A stretch of 50,518 nucleotides of DNA from Myxococcales bacterium. GTDB taxonomy: Bacteria > Lernaellota > Lernaellaia > Lernaellales > Lernaellaceae. The stretch is taken from contig JAAYVF010000097.1 in the NCBI GenBank assembly GCA_012517325.1, positions 1 to 50,518 on the forward strand. Reading direction: 5' to 3'. Each line of letters opens with the position of its first letter. The stretch's first letter is position 1. Under the pieces are notes generated by a model. It was not told the DNA's origin. It saw only the letters and a list, made by a program, of their open reading frames with translations, and did not search any database. A program made the position numbers and the translations under genes. This document shows, piece after piece, positions 25,988 through 37,756 of this stretch.

Positions 25988-28054
25988 TTGGGCGACAACC
26001 CTCGGGCGACACGTATTATCCTTTGGACACTGGGCCTGACGGTGATCTTCCGCCTGTTGTTGCCGCGTCTTTTCGGCCTGCTGGACGGCGACAGCGTCAG
26101 CCTGTTCATCGACGCCGAAAAACTACTGCGGACCGGCGTCCCAAGCATCACATCCACCCTGCAGGTTTATCTGATTTCCCTGGCCTATCGGATCGGCGGC
26201 ATGAAACTGACCGTGGCGCGTTACGTGCCGCTGCTCGCCGGTTGGGGAACGATGTTGTTGCTCTATCTGCAAGGCGACGACCCGAAGGAACGAACGGGCA
26301 TCTGGGCGGCGCTGCTTTACGGCGTTTTGCCGATTTCGGTTTTTTTCAGCGTCAGCGAGTTGCCTTACGGCACCATGACCTTTCTGGCGGTGCTGGCGCT
26401 TTGGTCCCTGGTGCAAGCTCAAGGGAAGGGGATGGCCTGGCTGGGGATCGTGGCCGGGCTCGCGCTCGGCGGCGCATTTTTATGCAAGACCTTCGCCGCG
26501 GTTTTCGTCCTGCCGGTTTTTTATTCGCTGGTTTCCCATTTACGAAACGAACGGGAGCGGCGGGAGAAGCGCTGGACGCCGGACTGTCTGGCCCTGGCGG
26601 TTTGGGCCTTGATCGTCGGCGGAGTGATCGTCTGGCGATTACCGGTTTTCGGCTGGTCGATCTTCAACGATTACCCGACCGATTGGCGATTCGACCTGGC
26701 GACCCAGATCTGGTCGGCGCGTTGGTTCGACCTGATCAATCTGCATTCGCTGGCGCTGCCGATCCTGGCGCCCGGCGTGGTCCTGGCGATTCTCCGCCGC
26801 AACGCCGAGCCGTTCGTCCGGCTGAGCGTCTGGCTGATCGCGGCCGACGTGGCCGTCTATCTGTTCAACCCGGTCAATCATTTCCCGCGGGTTCTGCTGC
26901 CGGCGATGCCTTTCCTGGCTTACATCGCCGCGGTAGAAATGACACACGCCGTGGAGGCCAAACGCTTTCGGGTATTGGCATCCTGGGCTTTGATGGCTTT
27001 TCTGCTGCTGGTGGTCCGGCTTTCCTGGCCGGATTGGTGGCTGAACGCGCGGCCGTGGACGCTCGTTGCGGAAACGCTGGCCGGCCTCGCGGTATTAGCG
27101 ATCCTGGCGGTTCTTTGGCCGCGCCGGGTGGAGATCGACGGCGAATCGGCGGTGGCTTTTCTCCTGGTCGCGACGAGCATTTTCGGTTTTACGGCAGCGT
27201 ACCGCGATCTGGATCGGGTCGAGCGGTTGTCGATGGCCCGGATCGAGGCGGTGCGCTATGCGGATGTCACCAGCGGCCTGCTGGGCGGCGGTGACGTCGT
27301 TTACCTGCTGATGCGCGATCTGCCGAACGTTTCGATTCTTACCGATCTGCCGCGTGAACGGCTGCTGCAAATGCTGCGCGAAGGATTGCCGGCGACCATG
27401 CGCGCGCTGGGGATGACGACGGCGATCGAGGATCGCGCCGACACCGAGGGCATTCTGGCCATGGTGAAAAACCTGGCCGCGGAAGAGGGCATCGCCCTGC
27501 CGCCGGACTATTCGCCCTTTACCAAGCTGGCGGCCGATCCGCTGACCGAACGGCTGTTCGACAACGGCCTGTTCAGTTTGTACCGCCTGACCGACGTTCC
27601 GCCCGCCACGACCGCCGCCTGGCCCGAATGGAGCCGCGTGGAACCGGAACTGGATCGCTCGGGCCTGGGACTGATTCAACCGCTGCCGGCGCGATTGGCG
27701 GTGACGCAGCGTCCCGGACCGCGGACGCCGGGCGGCGCCGTCGATCGCTTGATTACCGCCGAATTGACCGTCTGGCCTGATCGCCGGAGGTTTTTCGAGA
27801 TCCGCGTGCGCGCCTTGAATCAAGCCAATGAAGCGCTCTGGGAGCAACAGGAGGTCGTCGCCTTTCCCGCCGCGCCCGATTCGCCGGGGGTCCATTGCCG
27901 GATCATCGCGGTCGATCGCGAGCCGGTCGCGGGCCAGGAGACCGTCATCGTGCCCAAGGGCATTCGCGATGTCGCGACCATGGAAATCAGCGTGCAGCCG
28001 GAAGAGAGCGACCAGCCTTTGATCGCCTTGGTGCGCACACCCTCGTGGTGGTAG
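25988..28054 (+). CDS. GT-C type membrane glycosyltransferase (PMT/ArnT-like) 1
   Basis: A 688-residue polytopic protein. A first helix precedes an extracytoplasmic loop with Asp residues (LLDGDSVSLFID), then about ten more helices up to residue 400, and a soluble C-terminal domain of some 280 residues. The layout is that of GT39-like enzymes that use polyprenyl-phosphate sugars. The start is TTG at 25988 with GGAG 8 nt before it. It heads a tight four-gene operon. The acceptor is unknown. Confidence 0.75.
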   Translation: MGDNPRATRIILWTLGLTVIFRLLLPRLFGLLDGDSVSLFIDAEKLLRTGVPSITSTLQVYLISLAYRIGGMKLTVARYVPLLAGWGTMLLLYLQGDDPKERTGIWAALLYGVLPISVFFSVSELPYGTMTFLAVLALWSLVQAQGKGMAWLGIVAGLALGGAFLCKTFAAVFVLPVFYSLVSHLRNERERREKRWTPDCLALAVWALIVGGVIVWRLPVFGWSIFNDYPTDWRFDLATQIWSARWFDLINLHSLALPILAPGVVLAILRRNAEPFVRLSVWLIAADVAVYLFNPVNHFPRVLLPAMPFLAYIAAVEMTHAVEAKRFRVLASWALMAFLLLVVRLSWPDWWLNARPWTLVAETLAGLAVLAILAVLWPRRVEIDGESAVAFLLVATSIFGFTAAYRDLDRVERLSMARIEAVRYADVTSGLLGGGDVVYLLMRDLPNVSILTDLPRERLLQMLREGLPATMRALGMTTAIEDRADTEGILAMVKNLAAEEGIALPPDYSPFTKLAADPLTERLFDNGLFSLYRLTDVPPATTAAWPEWSRVEPELDRSGLGLIQPLPARLAVTQRPGPRTPGGAVDRLITAELTVWPDRRRFFEIRVRALNQANEALWEQQEVVAFPAAPDSPGVHCRIIAVDREPVAGQETVIVPKGIRDVATMEISVQPEESDQPLIALVRTPSWW

Positions 28055-28064
28055 GATCGACGCC

Positions 28065-29558
28065 ATGCGCCGACTGTCCTTTTCCTGCTTCTGGTATCCG
28101 CTGCTCCTGTTCGGACTGGCGTTGGCGGCGCGTTACGTCTTTTTCCGCTACTTCGGAAACGAATTTTCCCATGAAGGCGAGAGCTACAGCAAAATCAACC
28201 TCGTGCGCGTCTGGCTCGATCAGGGTAAGCCGTATCCGGACCCCAATTTCGGGCCGCTGCACACCTGGCTGATTTACCTGCTGGTCCGGATCGGCGGCGA
28301 TTGGATTCTGCCGGTGCGCGTTTTCGGGCTGCTGGTCGGTTCGCTGACCGTGCCGATCTATTATTTCTTCCTGCGCGCGGCGACGGACGAACGAACGGCG
28401 ATCCTCGCCGCCCTCCTGTTCGCCTTGTTCCCGACTCATCTGCGCGCCAGCCCGACCGGCTTGGCGGAAGTGCCGTACCTGTTTTTTTTCGTCGGCGGCC
28501 TCTGGATGTATTTTCTGGCCTGGAATCGGCGCGACCGCCGGACGTGGGTCTATTTCTCACTGGCGGCCCTGGGTTGGACCGCCGCCGGAATGCTGCGCTT
28601 CGAGGCGTGGCTGTATTACCCGGTGCTGTGCCTGGCGCTGCTGGGGCGGCGCCGCATCGGCGAGGCCTTCGGCTTCGGGGCGATGCTGGCGGTCTTTCCC
28701 CTGATCCACATGGGGATCTCCTGGCACGATTTCGGCAACCCGACCAATTTCGCCGCGACCAGCGCGTCGTCGTTCCTGCAGTACATGCCCGACATGCCGT
28801 GGGCGGACAAGGCGTTCGGTTGGTTTTATTCGCTCGAACTGGGCATGGGCTGGCCGGCGGCGATTCTGGCGGCGGCCGGCCTGGTGTCGGCGTTGATCCG
28901 GCGGCGTTTTCTACTGCCGGCCGCGCTCCTGATTTTCCCGCTTGCCCTGCTGGAATACAAAGCGATCAGCAATACGCTGGACCCCAGCCTGGAGCGATAC
29001 ATCGTCGGCCTGGCGGCGCTGCTCTACGCCTTCGCCGGATTTGCCCTGTCGTCCTTCGGAGAGCATTTGCAGCGGATTCGGACGCCGCTCCGGCACGCGG
29101 TGACGGTCGCCCTGGCGGCCATCCTGGTATTTCAGGTGGTGCATGCCTGGAACGAGGCGGTGGAGAACCGCTATCCGGCTGACGTCAGGCAGGTGGTCGA
29201 TTGGCTGCGGCGTTACACGGGCCCGGCGGATCGGGTGCTGCCAGATCAGCGGTTTCATCCGTACGTCGAACTGGAAAGCCGGCTGCCGATCGGCGCTTTC
29301 GTCAATTTGCAATGGCGGCCGGATCGCAAGGCGCTCGATCCGCAGGCTTTCGCGCTGCTCCTGGCCGAGACGCCGCCGACGATCGTCATTTTCGACTACC
29401 TGCTGGCCGATACGCCGTACGTCAATTCCAATCTCGACGTTTTTCCGGTGCCGCGCGACGCGCCGGAATACGAGCAGTACGGCTTGCGGCTGACCAAGGT
29501 TTTCGCGGCGGGCGATTTCGTGATCTACCGTTCGACGAAGAAGGAAGCGGACTCGTGA
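28065..29558 (+). CDS. GT-C type membrane glycosyltransferase (PMT-like) 2
   Basis: A 497-residue polytopic protein. After the first helix, the loop FSHEGESYSKINL holds the acidic residues expected of the GT-C catalytic site, followed by PDPNFGPLHTWLIYLL. About ten membrane helices and a short periplasmic tail (from about 380) follow. The PD-NFGPLHT motif is shared with the next gene, so the two look like a tandem duplication. The next gene overlaps its stop by 4 nt (GTGA). Confidence 0.78.
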   Translation: MRRLSFSCFWYPLLLFGLALAARYVFFRYFGNEFSHEGESYSKINLVRVWLDQGKPYPDPNFGPLHTWLIYLLVRIGGDWILPVRVFGLLVGSLTVPIYYFFLRAATDERTAILAALLFALFPTHLRASPTGLAEVPYLFFFVGGLWMYFLAWNRRDRRTWVYFSLAALGWTAAGMLRFEAWLYYPVLCLALLGRRRIGEAFGFGAMLAVFPLIHMGISWHDFGNPTNFAATSASSFLQYMPDMPWADKAFGWFYSLELGMGWPAAILAAAGLVSALIRRRFLLPAALLIFPLALLEYKAISNTLDPSLERYIVGLAALLYAFAGFALSSFGEHLQRIRTPLRHAVTVALAAILVFQVVHAWNEAVENRYPADVRQVVDWLRRYTGPADRVLPDQRFHPYVELESRLPIGAFVNLQWRPDRKALDPQAFALLLAETPPTIVIFDYLLADTPYVNSNLDVFPVPRDAPEYEQYGLRLTKVFAAGDFVIYRSTKKEADS

Positions 29559-31012
29559 AGCGGCGCGCCGAAATTTTCGCCCTGGCGCTGATTCTGGCGA
29601 CGGCCTTGGGAGTGCGGCTCTATTTCCTGACCGCCGGTCCCAACGCGCTCTCCGACGAGTACGAGGGCTTCAGCAAACTGCATCTCATGCTGCAATGGGC
29701 CGATCAGCCGTCTCATTACCCGGACGTCAATTTCGGCCCCTTGCACACAGTGCTGTTATGGCTGCCTTATCGCTTGACGGGCCACGTGGTTTTTCCCGGC
29801 CGCTTGCTGACTTTGTTGTTCGGCCTGCTGCTTTTCCTGCCGGCCTATCGGCTGATCGGCCGCCATTGCGGGCCGGTCGCGGCACTGGCGGGCGCGTGGC
29901 TGCTGGCGTGGCTCTATCCGCTGGCGGCGGCCAGCGTCGTGACGTTGGCCGAGGTGCCGTTTGTCTTCTTCACTCTGCTGGCGATCGATCTGTTGGACGA
30001 TTTCACCGCCGATCCGGCGGGCAAACGGCCGCTGTTGTTCGGGGCGGCGCTGGCGGCGACTGCGGCGGCGGCCTGTCGCTTCGAGGGCTGGCCGCTCCTG
30101 CCGCTTTACGCGGTTTATCTGGGCTGCGGCCGGCGGCGGCGCGAGTTCTGGTGGTTCGCCGCGGCATTGGCCGTTTTTCCGTTGGCGCACCTGGTTGTTT
30201 CCTACCGCGATCACGGCGATCCGCTCGGCTTCATCAAGATCAGCGCCGCCGTGACGGCGATCAACGCGGCTCGCGTGCCGCTGGCTGATCGCGTCTGGCT
30301 GTTGCCCAAGGCTTTGACGGAGACGATCGGGTGGCCGGGCCTGGTATTGGGCGCGGCCGGCGCGTCGGCGGCGCTGTGGCGGCGAAAGATGATCTTGCCG
30401 TTGGCGGCGCTGGTCGTGCAGTTCGCCCTGCTGGAAAAGAAAAGCATCGACGCCTCGCTGGATCCGACCTTGCTGCGCTACACCACGCTGCTGGGCGCGT
30501 TGCTGGCCCTGTTCGTCGGGGTTTTGCCGGCGGCGGGGCGCTGGTCGACGGACCGCGGCCGGCGGCTGGCGGTCGTGGCGGTGTTCGTCCTGGCCGGTTG
30601 GGCGGCGTGGGCCACCCAGCAGAATGCGCTGCGGGAATCGCATCGCCTGGCGCAATCTTTCGAGGTGTTCGAACTGACGGCCCGTCTGCGCGCCGAGTTA
30701 TCGCCCGACGACCGCGTCCTGCTGGGCGACGAATACCATCCGGTGATCGTCGTGGATTCCGAGCGCTCCTGGCGGTGCTTCCGGCGGCTGGTGGTCACGA
30801 ACGAGGGGCATGATGTGCCGCCGCAGATTTCCCTCGCGGACGTCGCGGCCTGGGCGCCGACGGCGATTTTGCTCGATCGCACGGAAGCGAAATTTCAAAA
30901 CGCGTTGCGGATCGGCGACGAACCGGAAATCAATCTGGGCGGCCGGACCTACCGACGTCTCTGGCAGATCAAACGCTGGTCATTTTTCCGCGTGATGGAG
31001 GGCGGGGCGTGA
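29555..31012 (+). CDS. GT-C type membrane glycosyltransferase (PMT-like) 3
   Basis: A 485-residue protein starting at GTG 29555, inside the end of the previous gene, with GGAAG upstream. It parallels glycosyltransferase 2: acidic loop LSDEYEGFSKLHL, then YPDVNFGPLHTVLLWLPYRL, then many Leu/Ala-rich helices and a periplasmic tail (VLLGDEYHPVIVVDSE). The two are clear paralogues, while the first gene of the operon is more distant. The stop overlaps the next GTG start by 4 nt. Confidence 0.8.
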   Translation: MKRRAEIFALALILATALGVRLYFLTAGPNALSDEYEGFSKLHLMLQWADQPSHYPDVNFGPLHTVLLWLPYRLTGHVVFPGRLLTLLFGLLLFLPAYRLIGRHCGPVAALAGAWLLAWLYPLAAASVVTLAEVPFVFFTLLAIDLLDDFTADPAGKRPLLFGAALAATAAAACRFEGWPLLPLYAVYLGCGRRRREFWWFAAALAVFPLAHLVVSYRDHGDPLGFIKISAAVTAINAARVPLADRVWLLPKALTETIGWPGLVLGAAGASAALWRRKMILPLAALVVQFALLEKKSIDASLDPTLLRYTTLLGALLALFVGVLPAAGRWSTDRGRRLAVVAVFVLAGWAAWATQQNALRESHRLAQSFEVFELTARLRAELSPDDRVLLGDEYHPVIVVDSERSWRCFRRLVVTNEGHDVPPQISLADVAAWAPTAILLDRTEAKFQNALRIGDEPEINLGGRTYRRLWQIKRWSFFRVMEGGA

Positions 31013-32010
31013 AGATCGGCAAACGACTGTTTTTCGCCGGTTGCGCCGTCCTGATGGTTTTGGGCGCGGCGGAACTGGCGGTGCGGCTGCTTTTTCCGGG
31101 AATCGCGGCCAAGGCGGCGTCGATGCAATTCGCCAATCCGCACCGCGACCAGCCCGAGAGTTTCGTCCGCGATCCGTTGCTGTTCTGGCGGTTGAAACCC
31201 GACAACGCGGCCTGGGAAGTCAATGCGGACGGCTATCGCGGCCCCCGGCGCGCCAAGGACAAATCCGCGGGGACGCTCCGCGTCTGTTGCCTGGGCGATA
31301 GCTGCACCTTCGGCCTGAGCGCCCGGCCGCTCGCTTACGCCGATACCTACCCGGCGGTCCTCGAAAAATTGCTGGCGGCGCGGTTGGGCCGGCCGGTCGA
31401 GGCACTGAATTTCGGTTGCCCGGGTTACACCAGTTGGCAGGGGCTGCGCCAGTTGGAAACGGTCGTGCTTTCCTACCGTCCCGATATCGTCACCGCCTAT
31501 TTCGGCACCAACGACGGTTACGAGGCGATCGGTTATCCGGACGCCGAGCAGCGGCCGCTGGACCGAATCCCCGGCGGCCGAATCGCCGGCCTGCAGGTGA
31601 TTCTCTGGCACAGCGCGAGTTACACCCTGCTGACGCGCGGCGTCACCTGGGCCAAGCGGGCGACCGCCGCCGCCGGGTTGCCGCGGGTCAGCTTCGAGGC
31701 GTTTCGCGTCAACGCCGCCGCGATGCGGTCCGTGGCGCGGGAGCGGGGTTTTCGACTCTACTTCATTCCTACTTACTATATCGAAAATAACGGAGTGTTG
31801 ACGCGCGAGGAAATCTCGGCGGTGGAGCCGCTGGTCGATCCACGGGAGGCGTTCTTCGGCCGCGGCTATCCGCCGGACGCGCTTTTCTCGCCGCCGCCGG
31901 ATCGCGTACACCCGACGCGCCTGGGGCATCTATTAATAGCCGAAGCCGTGGCCGATCGGTTGGTAAGCGATCTCAACAACGCGTCATCGCAAGACAAAGT
32001 GGTCGATTGA
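31009..32010 (+). CDS. SGNH/GDSL hydrolase, membrane-anchored
   Basis: A 333-residue protein with one N-terminal helix (about 8-29) and a periplasmic SGNH hydrolase domain. Block I is GDSCTFG with Ser98; the block II glycine is in NFGCPGYTS; block III is FGTND with Asn168; block V is DRVHP near the C-terminus. Such enzymes add or remove acyl groups on glycans. GTG start at 31009, coupled to glycosyltransferase 3. It may edit the product of the three transferases. Its end is followed by the metK leader. Confidence 0.85.
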   Translation: MKIGKRLFFAGCAVLMVLGAAELAVRLLFPGIAAKAASMQFANPHRDQPESFVRDPLLFWRLKPDNAAWEVNADGYRGPRRAKDKSAGTLRVCCLGDSCTFGLSARPLAYADTYPAVLEKLLAARLGRPVEALNFGCPGYTSWQGLRQLETVVLSYRPDIVTAYFGTNDGYEAIGYPDAEQRPLDRIPGGRIAGLQVILWHSASYTLLTRGVTWAKRATAAAGLPRVSFEAFRVNAAAMRSVARERGFRLYFIPTYYIENNGVLTREEISAVEPLVDPREAFFGRGYPPDALFSPPPDRVHPTRLGHLLIAEAVADRLVSDLNNASSQDKVVD

Positions 32011-32028
32011 GCGAAATTTGGGAGTCGA

Positions 32029-32057
32029 TTGACACCGGGTTTTGCGTTCTGTAAGTT
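32029..32057 (+). promoter_or_regulatory. Promoter of metK
   Basis: TTGACA (32029-32034, perfect), 17 nt, TAAGTT (32052-32057). Transcription would start near 32064, upstream of the terminator hairpin at 32072. Confidence 0.6.
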
Positions 32058-32071
32058 TCCCTTGCCTTTTA

Positions 32072-32105
32072 CTTTGGCGGCCCGAATGCCGCCAAGGATT
32101 TTTTT
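32072..32105 (+). terminator. Intrinsic terminator in the metK leader
   Basis: CTTTGGCGGC pairs with GCCGCCAAGG (one T-G wobble) across a 6-nt loop, followed by A and seven T. It ends 17 nt before the metK start. It would stop read-through from the glycosyltransferase operon, but it also lies downstream of the likely metK promoter, so attenuation is possible. Confidence 0.8.
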
Positions 32106-32122
32106 GAGGGAAGGAGTATTTC

Positions 32123-34620
<2,498 letters not shown>

Positions 34621-34652
34621 TCGTTCGGCCTTAACCCGATAACGGCACTTCC

Positions 34653-35573
34653 ATGAAAAGATGGTTGCGCGCCATCGGCTTCTACCGCGGCTTCCTGCTG
34701 GTCAGCTTTATGCCGATGGGCCTGGGTACCGTGCTGGCCTGGCAGGCGGGCGCGCCTTTCAACGGCCGGATTTTTCTCGCCACGATGGTCGGCGTCTGGC
34801 TGCTGCATGCCGGCAGCAACCTGTTGAACGACTACTTCGACCACCTTTCGGGCACCGACGATCGCAACCCGATCCAGACGCCTTTTTCCGGCGGCACGCG
34901 GGTGATTCAGGAAGGCTTGCTGCCGCCGGCGGCCATTCGCACCGCGGGTTTCATCGCTTACGGGGCGGGGATTGTGGTTTTTCTGGCGCTGGCGCCGTGG
35001 GTCGGCTGGCGCTTGCTCGGGCTGGCCGCGTTCGGCTTGCTCGTCGGTTGGAGTTACACGGCGCAGCCGATCCGCCTGGCGTACCGCGGCTGGGGCGAGC
35101 TGTTCATCGGGCTGGTGTTCGGCCCGGCGATCGTCCTGACCGGCTACTACGTGCAGGCCCGCGAATTTTCCCTCGTCGCCGGCTGGACGGGCGCGATCCT
35201 GGGCTTGTGGACGGCGGCGATCATCACGATCAACGAACTGCCCGATTACGACGCGGATCGGCAGGCGGCGAAGCGCAACCTGGTAGTGCGGTTCGGCCGC
35301 CGTTTCGGACTGCGCTTGTGGGCGGCGCTGCTGTATGTCGGTTTCGCCGCGCTCGTGGCGGGAATTTTTCTCGGCGTGCTGCCGGCCGGCATGGTCCTGG
35401 GTGTCCTGGCGCTGCCGCTGGTCGTCCGCCTGGTGGACGGCGCGAACCCGGCGCTGGACAATCTGGACGACAACATCCGCGTCTGCGCGCGCACCATCCA
35501 ATATGAAATCGTTTTTTGGGCCTTGCTGGTCGGCGGGTTGATCGTCGGCCGCCTGTTCGGAGCCGGGGCATGA
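34653..35573 (+). CDS. menA: UbiA family prenyltransferase (MenA-like)
   Basis: A 306-residue membrane protein with eight or nine helices. The first Asp-rich motif is NDYFDHLSGTDD (59-70) and the second is NELPDYDADRQAAKRN (about 196-211). Together these give the prenyl-diphosphate and magnesium sites. The sequence is closest in style to MenA (1,4-dihydroxy-2-naphthoate prenylation), though other UbiA substrates are possible. No strong ribosome site precedes the ATG. It overlaps the next gene by 4 nt, so the two probably act on the same isoprenoid product. Confidence 0.83.
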   Translation: MKRWLRAIGFYRGFLLVSFMPMGLGTVLAWQAGAPFNGRIFLATMVGVWLLHAGSNLLNDYFDHLSGTDDRNPIQTPFSGGTRVIQEGLLPPAAIRTAGFIAYGAGIVVFLALAPWVGWRLLGLAAFGLLVGWSYTAQPIRLAYRGWGELFIGLVFGPAIVLTGYYVQAREFSLVAGWTGAILGLWTAAIITINELPDYDADRQAAKRNLVVRFGRRFGLRLWAALLYVGFAALVAGIFLGVLPAGMVLGVLALPLVVRLVDGANPALDNLDDNIRVCARTIQYEIVFWALLVGGLIVGRLFGAGA

Positions 35574-36679
35574 AAATCGCGGTGGTCGGAGCCGGACCGG
35601 CCGGTTCCTTCTGCGCTTACCACCTCGCCAAAGCCGGCGCCGACGTCACCTTGATCGATCAATTCCCCGCCGCCTGGGAAAAACCCTGCGGCGGCGGCGT
35701 GCCGCCGAAGGTCCGCGAGCGCTTCGCCGAAATCGACAGCTACGACGGGCCGCGCCGGCCGGTGGCGGTCGGCAATTTCGTTTCGCCCGACGGGCAGGCG
35801 GTGCGACTGGTCAGCGGCCGGCCGATGTGGGTCGTCGCGCGGCGCGATTTCGACGGTTACCTGCGCCGCCTGGCGCTGGGGGCCGGCGCCAAATTCGTGC
35901 GCGGCCGCGTGCGACGCGTCGCGCGGGAAGGGGCGGCGTTTCGATTGGCGGTCGGTGAGGGCCTGCAGTGCGATTATCTCATCGGGGCCGACGGCGCCAA
36001 ATCGGTCGTCCGTCGCGACCTCTTCGGGCCGATCCCGCGCCACCTGCTGACCTCGACAGTCGGCTATTTTTTGCGCGCCGCGGCGACGGACGCCACGAGC
36101 TGGTTTCTGCCGCGCCCCGGCTACATCTGGGCGTACCCGCGGCCCGATCACTTGTGCCTCGGCGGCGGCAGCGCCGACACGGCGCTCGACATCTGGGGCC
36201 AGGTCGACGAGATCCGCCAGCGTCACTTCGCCGCCGATCCGATCCTGAAAAAATGGGCGGCGCCGATCCCGTTCATCCGCGAACCGGACTTTTACGACGG
36301 CCCGACGGCCGGCGAAGGCGCGGCGGTGATCGGCGATGCGGCGGGACATGTCGACGCGCTGACGGGCGAAGGCATCCTCTACGCGCTGTGGGACGGCAAA
36401 CTATTGGCCGAAGCGTTGCTGGCCGGGCGTCCCGGCGACTACGACCAGCGCTGGCGCGCCGAATTCGGCCGGGAACTGGGCAAGGCGACGAAGCTGTCGC
36501 GCTGGTTTTACGATCCGCCGACGATCCGCCGCGTCTTTGGAGTGGCGACGCGCAGCGAGACCATGCGGCGCTTTTTGATGGCCATCATGACCGACCAGCC
36601 GAGTTACCTCCAGACCGGCAATCTGTTCCTGCGCCAATTGCCCGCCATCGGGTGGGAAGTGCTGCGGAGCCTCTGGTAA
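35570..36679 (+). CDS. Geranylgeranyl reductase family flavoprotein
   Basis: A 369-residue FAD protein. The Rossmann motif GAGPAG is at 7-12; the PCGGGVPPKVRERF region and the second FAD motif (GDAAGHVDALTGEGILYA) are typical of geranylgeranyl reductases that saturate isoprenoid chains. Coupled to the prenyltransferase upstream (ATGA overlap) and to the membrane protein downstream (TAATG overlap). It may reduce the side chain of menaquinone or another prenylated lipid. Confidence 0.85.
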   Translation: MKIAVVGAGPAGSFCAYHLAKAGADVTLIDQFPAAWEKPCGGGVPPKVRERFAEIDSYDGPRRPVAVGNFVSPDGQAVRLVSGRPMWVVARRDFDGYLRRLALGAGAKFVRGRVRRVAREGAAFRLAVGEGLQCDYLIGADGAKSVVRRDLFGPIPRHLLTSTVGYFLRAAATDATSWFLPRPGYIWAYPRPDHLCLGGGSADTALDIWGQVDEIRQRHFAADPILKKWAAPIPFIREPDFYDGPTAGEGAAVIGDAAGHVDALTGEGILYALWDGKLLAEALLAGRPGDYDQRWRAEFGRELGKATKLSRWFYDPPTIRRVFGVATRSETMRRFLMAIMTDQPSYLQTGNLFLRQLPAIGWEVLRSLW

Positions 36680-37746
36680 TGCGCCCCGCCGGCCGCACGG
36701 CTGCCGCGGGTTGGCTGGCAAGCGCCTGGTTGCTGGGCGCCAGTTTTTTATTTTATGTCACCTTCGTGCAATACGGTTTGCTGCGCCATGCCCAACTGAA
36801 CCTGGGGTTGGCGGAGAGCGACCTCATGCCCGGGTTCGGCTTGTTGGCCGGGCTGGGCATCGCCGGCAGTCTGCTGGCGGGATGGCTCATCGATCGGCTG
36901 CGGCCGGCGGCGTTCCGGCTGGCCTGGCTGGCGGCGACGCTGTCGGGTCTGCTGGCGGTCGTCGCGTCGCTCTCCCTGCTGGCGACCAGCCGGATGTGGT
37001 TGATCGTCTGTTTCGCGCCGCTCGGCCTGCTGCTGGGATTGCTGATCGTCGTTTTGCTCTACTTGTTCACGTGGTTTATTCCGCCGGCGGCGCGCGGCTG
37101 GTGCGCCGGCGGCGCGGCGGCGTTTGCCTACCTGGCGGCCAACGTGATCGCGATTTTCAGCGAACGGCCGCAGATCATCGGCCGGTTCGACATTCTGCTG
37201 ATGGTCGTCAATATCATGATCGTGCTCTTCTGCGGCCGCGCCTGGCGGCGGCTGGCGCCGGTGCCGGCCGGCCGCGCGGTCGGGCTTTTCGCCATGCTGC
37301 GCGGTTTGTGGCCCCTGGCGCTGGTCGTGCTGATCGACACCGCGCTGTTCGTGCTCGTCTCGCGCGATCCCGGTCCGACAGCGATTCTCGCCGGCCCCGG
37401 CGACTGGCTGGCCAACGGGGGCGAACATTTCCTCGCGGCGCTGCTGGCGGGCGGTCTGTATTCGCGCCTGGGCTGGCGAAAAATCACGCGACTGGCCGCG
37501 GGGGCGCTGGTGGTGCTGGTGGCGCTGTACGCAGTCCATCGCGGGAGCGCGACGGATTTGTCCGTGGCGATCCAGGCGGTCTACAGCCTGATCGTCGGGT
37601 TTTACACCGTGTCGCTGTTCACGTTGTTCGGCGAGGAAATTCCCCGCGACCGGCCGGCGCTGGGCATCGCGGCGGGGATGGTGTTCGTCGGCTGGCTGGC
37701 CAGCCCGGCGGGCATCGCGCTGGGAACCGCGTTGTTGCCGCGCTGA
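36679..37746 (+). CDS. Polytopic membrane protein, MFS-like
   Basis: A 355-residue protein with ten to eleven hydrophobic helices. A loop GWLIDRLRPAAF between early helices resembles the MFS G-x-x-x-D-R motif, and FTLFGEEIPRDRPALG lies between late helices. It is shorter than standard 12-helix transporters. It starts within the stop of the reductase gene, so it belongs to the same operon. A lipid or quinone-related transport role is only a guess. Confidence 0.65.
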   Translation: MRPAGRTAAAGWLASAWLLGASFLFYVTFVQYGLLRHAQLNLGLAESDLMPGFGLLAGLGIAGSLLAGWLIDRLRPAAFRLAWLAATLSGLLAVVASLSLLATSRMWLIVCFAPLGLLLGLLIVVLLYLFTWFIPPAARGWCAGGAAAFAYLAANVIAIFSERPQIIGRFDILLMVVNIMIVLFCGRAWRRLAPVPAGRAVGLFAMLRGLWPLALVVLIDTALFVLVSRDPGPTAILAGPGDWLANGGEHFLAALLAGGLYSRLGWRKITRLAAGALVVLVALYAVHRGSATDLSVAIQAVYSLIVGFYTVSLFTLFGEEIPRDRPALGIAAGMVFVGWLASPAGIALGTALLPR

Positions 37747-37756
37747 GCGGCGGCGC

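Noticed and set aside
32011-32122. SAM riboswitch upstream of metK
   Set aside because: The leader after the likely start is only about 60 nt and holds a single terminator stem; no SAM-I, SAM-II or SAH motif core is recognisable.
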